A stretch of 64,000 nt of DNA from Hyphomicrobiaceae bacterium (GTDB taxonomy: Bacteria > Pseudomonadota > Alphaproteobacteria > Rhizobiales > Hyphomicrobiaceae). The position numbers and the translations under genes are program-made. Each line of letters starts with the position of its first letter. Within the stretch, counting starts at the first letter, position 1. The stretch covers positions 558,001-622,000 of the forward strand of contig JALHMB010000003.1 of assembly GCA_022844275.1 (NCBI GenBank). The letters are read 5' to 3'. Shown one piece after another: positions 1 through 8,266 of this stretch. The notes under the pieces are model-generated. The model was not told where the DNA came from, ran no database searches, and saw nothing but the letters and a program-made list of their open reading frames with translations.

Positions 1-274
1 CGACACCGTCCCGTGCCTGATCGATCAGTGCCGGCGGTCGGCCGCCGAGTTGCATCGACGGATAGATCTCGACCTTCAGCTTGCCGCCTGCTTCCTTGCT
101 GATCTTCTCGGCCCACGGCGTAATGAAATTCTTCGGCACGGGCGCAGGTGCCGGCAGGAAGTGGTGGATGCGGAGCGTCACGTCCTGCGCCGCCCCGATC
201 ACCGGCCACGCCGACAGCGCCACTGCGAGCGTCAGCCCGGCCAATCCTAGCTGGTGTCCTAGTCGCAACTTCAT
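1..274 (-). CDS. TRAP transporter solute-binding protein (DctP family), N-terminal part only
   Basis: Only the first 91 codons lie in the window; the gene runs off the left edge. The start is the ATG at 274. The product opens with a typical Sec signal peptide (MKLRLGHQLGLAGLTLAVAL, then cleavage near AQA/AQD). The mature start VTLRIHHFLPAPAPVPKNFI, then WAEKISKEAGGKLKVEIYPS and MQLGGRPPALIDQARDG are the hallmark opening of periplasmic TRAP (DctP) substrate-binding proteins. Such proteins hand carboxylates to a DctQM membrane pair, which would lie further left. The substrate cannot be read from sequence. The nearby malonyl-CoA decarboxylase makes malonate or another dicarboxylate a reasonable guess, since malonate TRAP systems are known in rhizobia. 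Family call is firm; substrate is inference. Confidence 0.85.
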   Translation of the reverse strand, partial: MKLRLGHQLGLAGLTLAVALSAWPVIGAAQDVTLRIHHFLPAPAPVPKNFITPWAEKISKEAGGKLKVEIYPSMQLGGRPPALIDQARDGV

Positions 275-418
275 GCGTATCCTCCCTCCGTTGCCGGCCC
301 TTCACGGGACAGGCCGTTCTTGGTCGCCAAACTATGCTGGGGCGCGCGCGCGGACAATCGCCGGCAGGCCACGCCGGCGAAAATCACGGTCCTAAAGTCG
401 TGTTGCGCTGCGGTGCGA

Positions 419-1216
419 CTAGCCTATCCGCTCGGCATCGAGCTTATGAACGGTACCCGCAGTCTCCGGCTTCCATGCGGGATAGCGCTTGAGGATCAAC
501 GGGTCGTGGCCCGGGATGACATTCTTGAGGCCCCCGGCCATCTTCTCCAGACGATCATAACTCCTGAGCGTCGCCTCGACATCGACGCTGATGAAGAACG
601 GCTTCCGCTTCTCGATATTCTCGTAGAAGTGGACCACATCCGACGCGAGCATGACCGGCCCGTGGTCGGTCATCACGCGGATGGCCTGGATGCCCTTGCT
701 GTGTCCCGGCATGTGGTGGACGGTCACCCCCGGCGCGACCTCACCGTCGCCGTCGTGGAACTGGACGCGTCCCGAGTACACACTTTTCACCATCTGACAG
801 ACGTGATCGACGGTGAATGGCCCGCGCATGGCGTGATCACACATGCAGCGCCCCGTGGCATAGGCCATCTCGGCTTCCTGCAGATGAAAGCGCGCGTTCG
901 GGAAGTGGTCGAGCGTACCGGCGTGATCGTAGTGGAGATGCGTCACGATGCAGGTATCGAGCTTCTCCGCGTCAATCCCGATGCGCTGCAGCGCCTCACG
1001 CGGCTCGAGGTCGATCTTGCGGCCGCGGGGGCCCGCCTCCTTGTGATCGAATCCGGTGTCGATCAGGATCGTGCGGTTCTTGTTACGCAGAACAAACACG
1101 AAATAGTCGATGGGCATGGGCGCCGCGTGATCGTCCGGATGGAGGAAGTTGTCGGCGCGCGTGCGGTTCGTCATGGCGCCATACTTCACGGCCAGGATCT
1201 CATAGGTCTCGGACAT
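419..1216 (-). CDS. N-acyl homoserine lactonase-like metallo-beta-lactamase hydrolase
   Basis: 265 aa, no signal peptide, so cytoplasmic. The open frame extends upstream, but the ATG at 1216 is chosen because GAGGAGGAAC lies just ahead of it and the upstream 119 codons look non-coding. The zinc-site motif HLHYDHAG gives His93, His95, Asp97 and His98. GHSKG supplies His172, ASD supplies Asp193, and IPGHD supplies His237, the complete two-metal ligand set. Spacing and the GHSKGIQAIRV segment match the AttM/AiiA lactonase branch of the superfamily, which opens lactone rings such as acyl-homoserine lactones. No luxI/luxR is visible, so another lactone or ester is equally possible. It is divergent from malonyl-CoA decarboxylase across 181 bases and reads toward the TRAP binding protein. 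Confidence 0.8.
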   Translation of the reverse strand: MSETYEILAVKYGAMTNRTRADNFLHPDDHAAPMPIDYFVFVLRNKNRTILIDTGFDHKEAGPRGRKIDLEPREALQRIGIDAEKLDTCIVTHLHYDHAGTLDHFPNARFHLQEAEMAYATGRCMCDHAMRGPFTVDHVCQMVKSVYSGRVQFHDGDGEVAPGVTVHHMPGHSKGIQAIRVMTDHGPVMLASDVVHFYENIEKRKPFFISVDVEATLRSYDRLEKMAGGLKNVIPGHDPLILKRYPAWKPETAGTVHKLDAERIG

Positions 1217-1397
1217 CGCGGTTCCTCCTCGGGGGCATCGTCGGCTGCTGGTTTCTACTTGGCGCCACAATGGCGCGCCGGCGCCCGACCGTCGAGCAAA
1301 ACAGCCATGCAGGGTCATGGAACCGCAACCGTGCTTAGGGCATACTTGAGCCAAGCCCGATCCGGACGCGGATCTGAAATCAGCGAGGTAGCCCCGC

Positions 1398-2852
1398 GTG
1401 CCCGTCAATGTTTCGTTCTTGCAGGAGCTGCTCAGCACGGTCGCCGAGCAGGGCCGCCAGTATCTACCGCGCGCGCTCTTGGGTGATGGTCCGCATGAGG
1501 ACATCACCGCTCTTTCGGCAGCCCTCATGTCCGTTCGCGGCGAAGCCTCGGGCGTCGCCATCGCACGGCGCATTCTCGATGACTACCGCAAGCTCGACGC
1601 GGACGCCCGCCGCGCTTTCTTCCGCTACCTCGTGGAGCAGATCAAGCCCGACGAGCATCAGGTGGAGCGGGCCGCCGCGGCCTATGTTGCATCGCCCGGC
1701 GAGGCGACGCTCAAAGCGCTCCAGCACGCCGTCGAGAGCCCGCGGCAGGAATTCTTCCGCCGCCTGAACCTTGCGCCCGGCGCGACGGCCGAGATTGTCG
1801 CCATGCGCCGCGACCTCCTGCGCCTGCCGAAGTCGGAGCCCTCGCTCGCTTCCCTCGATGCCGACCTCATGCACCTCCTGCACTCGTGGTTCAACCGCGG
1901 CTTCCTGGTGCTGAAGCGCATCGACTGGCAGACGCCCGCGGCCATTCTCGAAAAGCTGATCCAGTACGAGGCCGTGCACGAGATCAAAGGCTTCGACGAC
2001 CTGCGCCGCCGCCTCGATCCGGCTGACCGGCGCTGCTTCGGCTTCTTCCATCCCTCGCTCATCGACGAGCCGCTAATCTTCGTCGAGGTCGCGCTTATGG
2101 GCGATATTCCAGCCAGCATCCATTCCGTGCTCGGCGAGGCGCGCAAGAACGGCAATCCAACGCCGCTGCCGACGACCGCCGTGTTCTATTCGATCTCAAA
2201 CTGCCAGGAAGGGCTCAAGGGTATTTCCTTCGGCAACTTCCTCATCAAGCAGGTCGTCGAGGAGCTCGCGCGCGAGCAGCCGCAGCTCAAGACGTTCGTG
2301 ACGCTCTCGCCGGTGCCGACATTCGCGCGCTGGCTTGATCGCGTCATGGCGGACGACCAGGAGGGGCTCGTCAGCGACGCCGATCGCGAAGTTCTCCAGA
2401 CACTCCGCAACCCGGCCTGGATCGAGGACGAGGAAGAGGGCGAGGCGCTCCGCGCGTCGCTGCTCACACTCGGCGCGCACTACTTCCTGTTCGCGCGCGC
2501 TGCCGACGGTCGTCCCGTCGATCCGGTGGCACGCTTCCATCTCGGCAATGGCGCGCGCCTCGAGCGTATCAACTGGCTCGGTGACGTCTCCGAGAAGGGC
2601 TTGCGCGAGGCGCACGGCCTCATGGTCAACTACCGCTACGACCTCAAGGAGATCGAGCGCAATCACGAGGCCTATGCCAACGACGGCGAAGTCGCGGCTT
2701 CTCGCGCCGTGCGCCAGCTCGCCAAGACGCCGCCGAAGCCCAAGACCAAGCTCCCAGCACCGAAGGCCCTGCTGCAGCTCCCGCTCCGCGACCGCACAGC
2801 TGAGCCGACAACAAAGGAAAAGGCCGGCAGCAGCGGCGACAAGGGCGGGTGA
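1398..2852 (+). CDS. Malonyl-CoA decarboxylase
   Basis: 484 aa, close to the family length. It converts malonyl-CoA to acetyl-CoA and CO2. The N-terminal half is the helical oligomerisation domain (to about residue 185). The C-terminal half is the acetyltransferase-like catalytic domain with the conserved stretches FFHPSLIDEPLIFVEVAL, TTAVFYSISNCQEGLKG, ISFGNFLIKQVVEEL, FHLGNGA, ERINWLGDVSEKGL and LMVNYRYDL. The start is GTG at 1398 behind AGCGAGGTAG; no other start fits the N-terminus better. The last 60 residues are Lys/Pro/Ala-rich and probably disordered. In rhizobia the enzyme (MatA) acts with MatB malonyl-CoA synthetase and a malonate transporter. Here a TRAP binding protein is close, but matB is not in the window. 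It is divergently arranged with the lactonase-like gene. Confidence 0.93.
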   Translation: MPVNVSFLQELLSTVAEQGRQYLPRALLGDGPHEDITALSAALMSVRGEASGVAIARRILDDYRKLDADARRAFFRYLVEQIKPDEHQVERAAAAYVASPGEATLKALQHAVESPRQEFFRRLNLAPGATAEIVAMRRDLLRLPKSEPSLASLDADLMHLLHSWFNRGFLVLKRIDWQTPAAILEKLIQYEAVHEIKGFDDLRRRLDPADRRCFGFFHPSLIDEPLIFVEVALMGDIPASIHSVLGEARKNGNPTPLPTTAVFYSISNCQEGLKGISFGNFLIKQVVEELAREQPQLKTFVTLSPVPTFARWLDRVMADDQEGLVSDADREVLQTLRNPAWIEDEEEGEALRASLLTLGAHYFLFARAADGRPVDPVARFHLGNGARLERINWLGDVSEKGLREAHGLMVNYRYDLKEIERNHEAYANDGEVAASRAVRQLAKTPPKPKTKLPAPKALLQLPLRDRTAEPTTKEKAGSSGDKGG

Positions 2853-2892
2853 CGCACGGGCGGAGCGGCCTTCGAACTCGCGATAAGGACCT

Positions 2893-3540
2893 TCACCACC
2901 GCAGCGCAAGGCGGCCGAGCATTGCGCCGGCCACGGTCGGCAACGCAATTCCAAGCCCGTACCAGATCAGCACGAAGGGCAATGCGCTCTCGTCGCAGGA
3001 AAACGCATAGACCAGCGCGGCTGATGCACCGGCGGTCAGCCCGGCCGCCGCGCCTGCCAGCGTAAGCCGGGTTGGCGCCATCGTGCGCAACATCCAGAAC
3101 GTGATGCCCATGATCGGCACCGCCAGGAGTGCGATGAGCCACGGACAGACCGCGGATGTCGATCCCATCACCAGCTCACGATACGCACTCGCGGGCGCAC
3201 GCCAGAGCTCGACGGCTGCCAGTCCCGCCATGGCCAGGATCACCAGCGCCATTCCGAACCATGTCGTGGGCGTGATATGACCGTCCGGACGCGAGAGGCG
3301 CAGAATGGCGGCAAAACCCAGCAGAGCAAGGCCCCCCGAATAAGCGAGCTTCAGCCAGAAGGACGAGGACTGCATCGCAGTGGCGATGTCGGGCCGCACA
3401 CCCCAGGCGTAGAGAGTAGCTGCCAACGCGATCGCTGCACCGAGACACAGGCCGAGGGTGAGGCGTCGCGCAACAAAGCCTTTTGGCGCCGCACGCAGGC
3501 CTCCGGCGAGAGAATCGATAAGCTGGGGCGTCGTGATCAC
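2893..3540 (-). CDS. nrsF: Anti-sigma factor NrsF (DUF1109 membrane protein)
   Basis: 215 aa with about six hydrophobic segments (roughly residues 28-48, 61-82, 93-112, 131-151, 158-180, 187-210). That is the DUF1109 layout of the inner-membrane anti-sigma factor that sequesters SigF until an oxidant signal arrives. The start is GTG at 3540, overlapping the sigma factor stop as GTGA, so the two genes are translationally coupled. Cys residues in the periplasmic-side or membrane segments (SAVCPW, FSCDES) are the expected redox-sensitive positions in this family; their role here is inferred. Pairing with sigF and the mrpX-msrPQ genes across the divergent region fixes the assignment. Confidence 0.88.
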   Translation of the reverse strand: MITTPQLIDSLAGGLRAAPKGFVARRLTLGLCLGAAIALAATLYAWGVRPDIATAMQSSSFWLKLAYSGGLALLGFAAILRLSRPDGHITPTTWFGMALVILAMAGLAAVELWRAPASAYRELVMGSTSAVCPWLIALLAVPIMGITFWMLRTMAPTRLTLAGAAAGLTAGASAALVYAFSCDESALPFVLIWYGLGIALPTVAGAMLGRLALRW

Positions 3541-4115
3541 GGCGTATCCGTCCCCTTGAAGCGCTGCGCCAGAAGTTTCATGCCGCGGTGAATGGCGACC
3601 TTCACTGCGGATTCCGAGACTCCATGCTTCGAGGAGACCTCGGCAATGGAGCGCCCGTCGATCTTGACGGCACGAATGTAGTGGCTCGTTTGCGCGGGCA
3701 GCTCGCCGAGCACCTGCTCGACATCGAGGCGGGCCGCGCTCGGCTCCGATACGTCTGTCTCAAATGCTAGTTCGTCGGCGTCCTCGATTGGGATACTTGC
3801 TCTGATCTTATTTTTTCGAAGATGGTCAATGAGCTTGTATCGCGCGATGGCATGCAGCCACGCAGTGAAAGGGCGGCTGACCTCATATGTGAAGCGCCGC
3901 TGATGAATGGCGAGCAACGTCTCTTGTACGAGATCCTCGATATCGGCGCTCTCACGGCCGAGGCGCCGTCCGAAGTAGGCGCGCAATCGATCGGCAACAT
4001 CCGCGAGGAGCCGGCGATACGATCGTTCGTCGCCGGCCAATGCGCCGATCATCAGGGATTTCAGGCGTTCTTCGACCTGCTGCAGGGCTGACGCGCTCCC
4101 GATCTGACTCGACAC
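3537..4115 (-). CDS. sigF: ECF sigma factor SigF
   Basis: 192 aa. I place the start at the GTG at 4115, preceded by GCGGAGCGACC. The frame is open further upstream, but that stretch reads as low-quality sequence and runs through the promoter region of the divergent mrpX. Region 2 is clear (RAYFGRRLGRESADIEDLVQ and RPFTAWLHAIARYKLIDHLR). Region 4 is ELPAQTSHYIRAVKIDGRSI followed by the helix-turn-helix SSKHGVSESAVKVAIHRG. SigF-type ECF factors are held by NrsF and turn on periplasmic oxidant or metal-stress genes. Gene order nrsF-sigF divergent from mrpX-msrP-msrQ matches the hypochlorite-response locus known from Azospira. No SigF-type site was found facing sigF itself, so autoregulation is not supported by the sequence. 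Confidence 0.9.
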   Translation of the reverse strand: MSSQIGSASALQQVEERLKSLMIGALAGDERSYRRLLADVADRLRAYFGRRLGRESADIEDLVQETLLAIHQRRFTYEVSRPFTAWLHAIARYKLIDHLRKNKIRASIPIEDADELAFETDVSEPSAARLDVEQVLGELPAQTSHYIRAVKIDGRSIAEVSSKHGVSESAVKVAIHRGMKLLAQRFKGTDTP

Positions 4116-4174
4116 GGTCGCTCCGCTTATCGGCGACGACCGCGCTCTCCACCTATCACAACGCCGTGATGCCT

Positions 4175-4200
4175 GTAACCTCACGGTGTGCGGCTGCGAA
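4175..4200 (+). promoter_or_regulatory. SigF-type ECF promoter driving mrpX-msrPQ
   Basis: TGTAACC (GTAACC at 4175-4180), exactly 16 bases, then CGAA at 4197-4200. This is the -35/-10 pattern known for SigF regulons in alphaproteobacteria such as Caulobacter (GTAACC-N16-CGAA). It lies between sigF and mrpX, points at mrpX, and predicts a transcript start near 4207 with a leader of about 55 bases. No second copy was seen in front of msrP, so mrpX-msrP-msrQ is probably one transcript. Confidence 0.8.
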
Positions 4201-4262
4201 TTCCACTGCATCGGAGCCGCACGGTGCGTCCGATGGATCAGAGTTGAGAGGATGAGCACCCC

Positions 4263-4508
4263 ATGACAAAAACCATCGTTCGCATCACACTGGTGGCCAC
4301 CGCACTGTCAATTGGTGTCCTCGCATCCGCCCAGGCCCAAGACACCATGAAAAAGGACATGATGAAGTCCGATTCCATGAAATCGGACGGCATGAAGTCC
4401 GGCGACATGAAGGCCGACGGCATGAAGATGAAGAAGTCGGATGGCAGCATGAAGTCGGATGGAATGAAGTCCGATTCCATGAAGCCGGGCGACACAAAGA
4501 TGAAGTAG
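4263..4508 (+). CDS. mrpX: MrpX-like periplasmic methionine-rich MXKDX-repeat peptide
   Basis: 81 aa. Residues 1-25 are a signal peptide ending AQA. The mature 56 residues are almost only Met, Lys, Asp, Ser and Gly in five-residue units such as MKSDG, MKSDS and MKADG. I count 12 Met and 14 Lys in the mature part. This is the pentapeptide MXKDX repeat family. In the related Azospira locus the peptide (MrpX) acts as a sacrificial sink: its methionines are oxidised by hypochlorous acid in the periplasm and then reduced by the MsrP/MsrQ system. That is the obvious role here, with msrP 140 bases downstream and a SigF-type promoter upstream. The repeat makes the gene prone to unit gain and loss. 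Confidence 0.88.
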   Translation: MTKTIVRITLVATALSIGVLASAQAQDTMKKDMMKSDSMKSDGMKSGDMKADGMKMKKSDGSMKSDGMKSDSMKPGDTKMK

Positions 4509-4648
4509 GGCGCGTTTGCTCCTGCTCACGGATCGCGGAAAAAAAACTGCGGCCGTTCAATTGAGCGTTATGCCTTCCATCCGGCACTTCCCGAAGCGGG
4601 CGCATCGCTTTATCCATCAGCAGAACGACCACGAAGGAAGTCCCGGCC

Positions 4649-5601
<953 letters not shown>

Positions 5602-5602
<1 letters not shown>

Positions 5603-6243
5603 TGACGGCTACGCGCGCGCGCCAGCGGGATCCTCTCTCGCGCCTCGTGCTTGGCGTCGATCCGGCGCGCCGTGCGCTCTATGTGCTGGGCATGGCCCCT
5701 GCCGTGCTCTACTTTTCCTGGGGCCTGACCGATCAACTAGGCGCCGATCCGCAGAATGTACTCGAGCGCGCGCTCGGACTCTGGGCGCTGCGGTTCCTCA
5801 TCGCAGGCCTAGCGATCACGCCGCTCAGACAGCTCGGCGGGCCAAATCTCATTCGCTTCCGGCGCGCCTTGGGACTGCTCGCATTCTACTATGCGACGCT
5901 GCATCTCTCAGTTTACCTGCTGCTCGACAAGGGCCTCGACCTTTCCTCGATCGTCGCCGACATCATCAAGCGGCCGTACATCACGGTCGGGATGCTGGCC
6001 TTCGCGGTGCTCATCCCGCTTGCCGCAACGTCCAATAACACGATGATCCGCCGGCTCGGTGCGCGCTGGCGCAAACTGCATCGCCTCGCCTACCTGGCCG
6101 CTGCCGCCGCCGCACTCCACTTCATCATGCTCGTGAAGGTCTGGCCGCTCGAGCCGCTCATTTACGCGGCCCTCGTCGCCGCGCTGCTCATGTACCGGCT
6201 CGCCAATTCCCTGCGCCCGCGCACGCGGGCCGTCCGGCCCTAA
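5602..6243 (+). CDS. msrQ: Heme-binding membrane subunit MsrQ (YedZ)
   Basis: 213 aa with about six transmembrane helices (for example residues 25-43, 58-78, 88-108, 128-146, 163-180, 184-203). It carries electrons from the quinone pool or a cytoplasmic flavin reductase to MsrP across the inner membrane. Candidate heme-ligand histidines are His101 (YYATLHLS), His160 (WRKLHRL) and His173 (AALHFIM), as expected for the ferric-reductase-like fold. It overlaps msrP by one base, so the pair is translated together. No terminator is obvious in the roughly 70 bases before the iron box of mbfA. Confidence 0.93.
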
Positions 6244-6317
6244 GCGAGCCCCCCGCCCGCGCGCATTCAACCACTTCGCTTGACGGCTCGGGCTTCCCGG
6301 GATACCCACCATCCTTG

Positions 6318-6332
6318 TTAGAATAATTCTAA
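6318..6332 (+). promoter_or_regulatory. Irr/ICE iron-control box upstream of mbfA
   Basis: TTAGAATAATTCTAA is a perfect 15-base palindrome (central A/T) in otherwise GC-rich DNA. It ends 15 bases before the GTG start of the membrane-bound ferritin gene. It matches the ICE motif bound by the heme-responsive regulator Irr in Rhizobiales, and mbfA is a known Irr-repressed gene in Agrobacterium and Bradyrhizobium. Its position across the promoter or start region fits repression under low iron. No second copy was noticed in the window. Confidence 0.85.
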
Positions 6333-6347
6333 ACAGGATCCTGGGCC

Positions 6348-7340
6348 GTGCTGTCTCGCCTCTCCCTCATCTCCACGACTGGCAAGCGTCGCTTCGACGA
6401 GCTTACCGAGCAGGAGATCCTTGCCCTCGCCATTTCCTCCGAGGAGGAGGATGGCCAGATCTACGCGGCCTACGCGGAGAGGCTCAGGGCCCAATACCCA
6501 GCGACGGCCGCGATCTTCGAGGAGATGGCGGCAGAGGAGAACGAACACCGCCGCCGCCTGATCGAGATGTACAAGCGCCGCTTCGGCGACTTCATCGTGC
6601 CGATCCGCCGCGAGCATGTTGCCGGCTACTACACGCGGCGCCCCGTCTGGCTCGTCACCAACCTCGACCTCGACACCATCCGCAATGAAGCCGCCGACAT
6701 GGAGCGGCAGGCGCACGACTTCTATGTCACTGCCGCCGGGCATTCGACCGACGCGGATACGCGCAAGCTGCTCGGCGATCTTGCCGCTGCTGAAGCCGGT
6801 CACCAAGCCAAGGCCGGCAGCCTAGAGGAAAAGCATCTCGGCGATGGTGCCCGCGAGGAAGAGGACTTCGCCGCGCGCCGCCAGTTCGTGCTCACCTGGG
6901 TGCAGCCGGGCCTCGCCGGCCTCATGGACGGCTCGGTCTCGACACTCGCGCCGATTTTCGCAACGGCCTTCGCGACGCAGAACCCGTGGACGACTTTCCT
7001 AGTCGGCCTCTCCGCCTCTGTCGGCGCCGGCATATCCATGGGCTTTACCGAAGCTGCCCACGACGACGGCAAGCTCTCCGGTCGCGGCTCACCCTGGAAG
7101 CGCGGCATAGCCTCGGGCGTGATGACGACCATCGGCGGCCTCGGGCACGCGCTACCCTATCTCATTCCCGACTTCTTCATCGCAACGATCATCGCTCTTA
7201 TCGTCGTTTTCATCGAGCTCTGGGCCATCGTGTGGATTCAGAACCGCTACATGGAGACCCCATTTGGCCGCGCCGCTTTTCAGGTCGTGCTCGGCGGAGG
7301 CCTCGTGCTCGCTGCAGGCATACTCATCGGAGCGTCTTAG
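6348..7340 (+). CDS. mbfA: Membrane-bound ferritin MbfA (erythrin-VIT1 iron exporter)
   Basis: 330 aa. Residues 15-160 form a ferritin-like four-helix domain with carboxylate/His iron ligands in ALAISSEEEDGQIY (Glu32-34), EENEHRRR (Glu64, His67), DMERQAHDFY (Glu119) and AEAGHQ (Glu149, His152). Residues 180-330 form a VIT1/CCC1-type membrane domain with about five helices (LTWVQPGLAGLMDGSVSTLA, then TFLVGLSASVGAGISMGFTE). The family exports iron and protects against iron and peroxide stress. Start is GTG at 6348, close behind the Irr box. Two genes away is the oxidant-response operon msrPQ, which makes an oxidative-stress island plausible. Confidence 0.93.
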   Translation: MLSRLSLISTTGKRRFDELTEQEILALAISSEEEDGQIYAAYAERLRAQYPATAAIFEEMAAEENEHRRRLIEMYKRRFGDFIVPIRREHVAGYYTRRPVWLVTNLDLDTIRNEAADMERQAHDFYVTAAGHSTDADTRKLLGDLAAAEAGHQAKAGSLEEKHLGDGAREEEDFAARRQFVLTWVQPGLAGLMDGSVSTLAPIFATAFATQNPWTTFLVGLSASVGAGISMGFTEAAHDDGKLSGRGSPWKRGIASGVMTTIGGLGHALPYLIPDFFIATIIALIVVFIELWAIVWIQNRYMETPFGRAAFQVVLGGGLVLAAGILIGAS

Positions 7341-7476
7341 GCACTTAAGGCATTTCTTCCCGCGCGGATTAACTGTGTACGCGTAATATTGAGGACAGAA
7401 TTCCTATAATACGTACAAATATCATCTCACATATCAGATGGAATGGTGAATCTGCAGTAAGCGGCGGAGGCTGCCA

Positions 7477-8007
7477 ATGCAATCCCGGGCCTTATTTCCA
7501 CGCTTATTTTCATCGTGCGCCATTAGTTCGTGCCTGTTGCTCGTACCCACGGCGGCAGGTGCCCAATCGCTTTTGGAGACATGGGTTTTCGCGCAGCATC
7601 GGGCATTGATCCCGATCGATCAGCTGAAAGAAGCTAGCAACGGAACGCTTATTCCGCCTGATCATCCCGAGATCGCCAGAGAGGGAATGGAGATCTGGTC
7701 GGTTCTGAACAAGCGGGATTGCGTCATACGCCGCGAAAATCCTCATTCGGGAACAGCCACTGAGTACTATCTGAATAATATGTCGGCGATCCGGCCGACG
7801 ATCTTCAAGGCGGATGGCAGTTTTCAAATCGGCCTGATTGGCGACAAGCCGGTTCATTGTCAGTATCAGAAATCAGAGAAACACTGCGAGCACTTCGCGA
7901 CACTTGTTTCATCCGACCGAAGGGGCTATCGCGCGATCGATAAGGCCCTCAACCACATCTACGCGAATTTCTGCGGACGCGAGAGCGCCGCCGCGAAACT
8001 CCAGTGA
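7477..8007 (+). CDS. Secreted protein of unknown function
   Basis: 176 aa; I do not recognise the family. Residues 1-29 are a clear signal peptide (LLLVPTAAGAQS). The mature part has four cysteines (KRDCVIR, PVHCQYQ, EKHCEHF, ANFCGRE), which suggests two disulfides in the periplasm. The segment WVFAQHRALIPIDQLKEASN and the C-terminal AIDKALNHIYANFCG are hydrophilic, helix-like stretches. Base composition is visibly lower in GC than its neighbours (many AAT, TAT and AAA codons), and the 136 bases before it are AT-rich, so recent acquisition is possible. It stands alone between mbfA and an oxidoreductase. The ATG at 7477 follows GCGGAGGCTGCC. Confidence 0.72.
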   Translation: MQSRALFPRLFSSCAISSCLLLVPTAAGAQSLLETWVFAQHRALIPIDQLKEASNGTLIPPDHPEIAREGMEIWSVLNKRDCVIRRENPHSGTATEYYLNNMSAIRPTIFKADGSFQIGLIGDKPVHCQYQKSEKHCEHFATLVSSDRRGYRAIDKALNHIYANFCGRESAAAKLQ

Positions 8008-8040
8008 CCGTTGGCGGCGGAGCAGTTCGCGCATGAGCCA

Positions 8041-8078
8041 CGTCTCACACGGAAGTTGCTGCACGCCCATGTGAGACG
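8041..8078. repeat. Short inverted repeat downstream of the secreted-protein gene
   Basis: CGTCTCACA (8041-8049) and TGTGAGACG (8070-8078) are perfect 9-base arms around a 20-base spacer. There is no T-run on either strand, so a classic terminator is unlikely. It could be a weak terminator or an operator in the otherwise featureless 259-base gap 8008-8266. Confidence 0.45.
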
Positions 8079-8266
8079 ATCGCGCGTCAGGCATCCCGCG
8101 GCTGGCGCTACGAGGCGAGCTGCAAAGAGCAATTCGCGGGCTACAACTCAATTACTTGGCATGTAGTTGATCCGCGCAGCGGGCGCGTGGATAGTGCCGC
8201 GCGAAGGGGCGCTTGCGCATCAGCGTTAACCGCGCCCGGGCTCACGATAAGAACGGAACTGTCTGC

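Noticed and set aside
320-1486. A 388-codon plus-strand frame opposite the metallo-beta-lactamase gene
   Set aside because: Mirror frame of a real gene with full zinc motifs; no domain of its own.
4263-4508. mrpX as a low-complexity artefact
   Set aside because: It has a clear signal peptide, a ribosome-binding region, a SigF promoter and msrPQ neighbours; it is a known repeat family.
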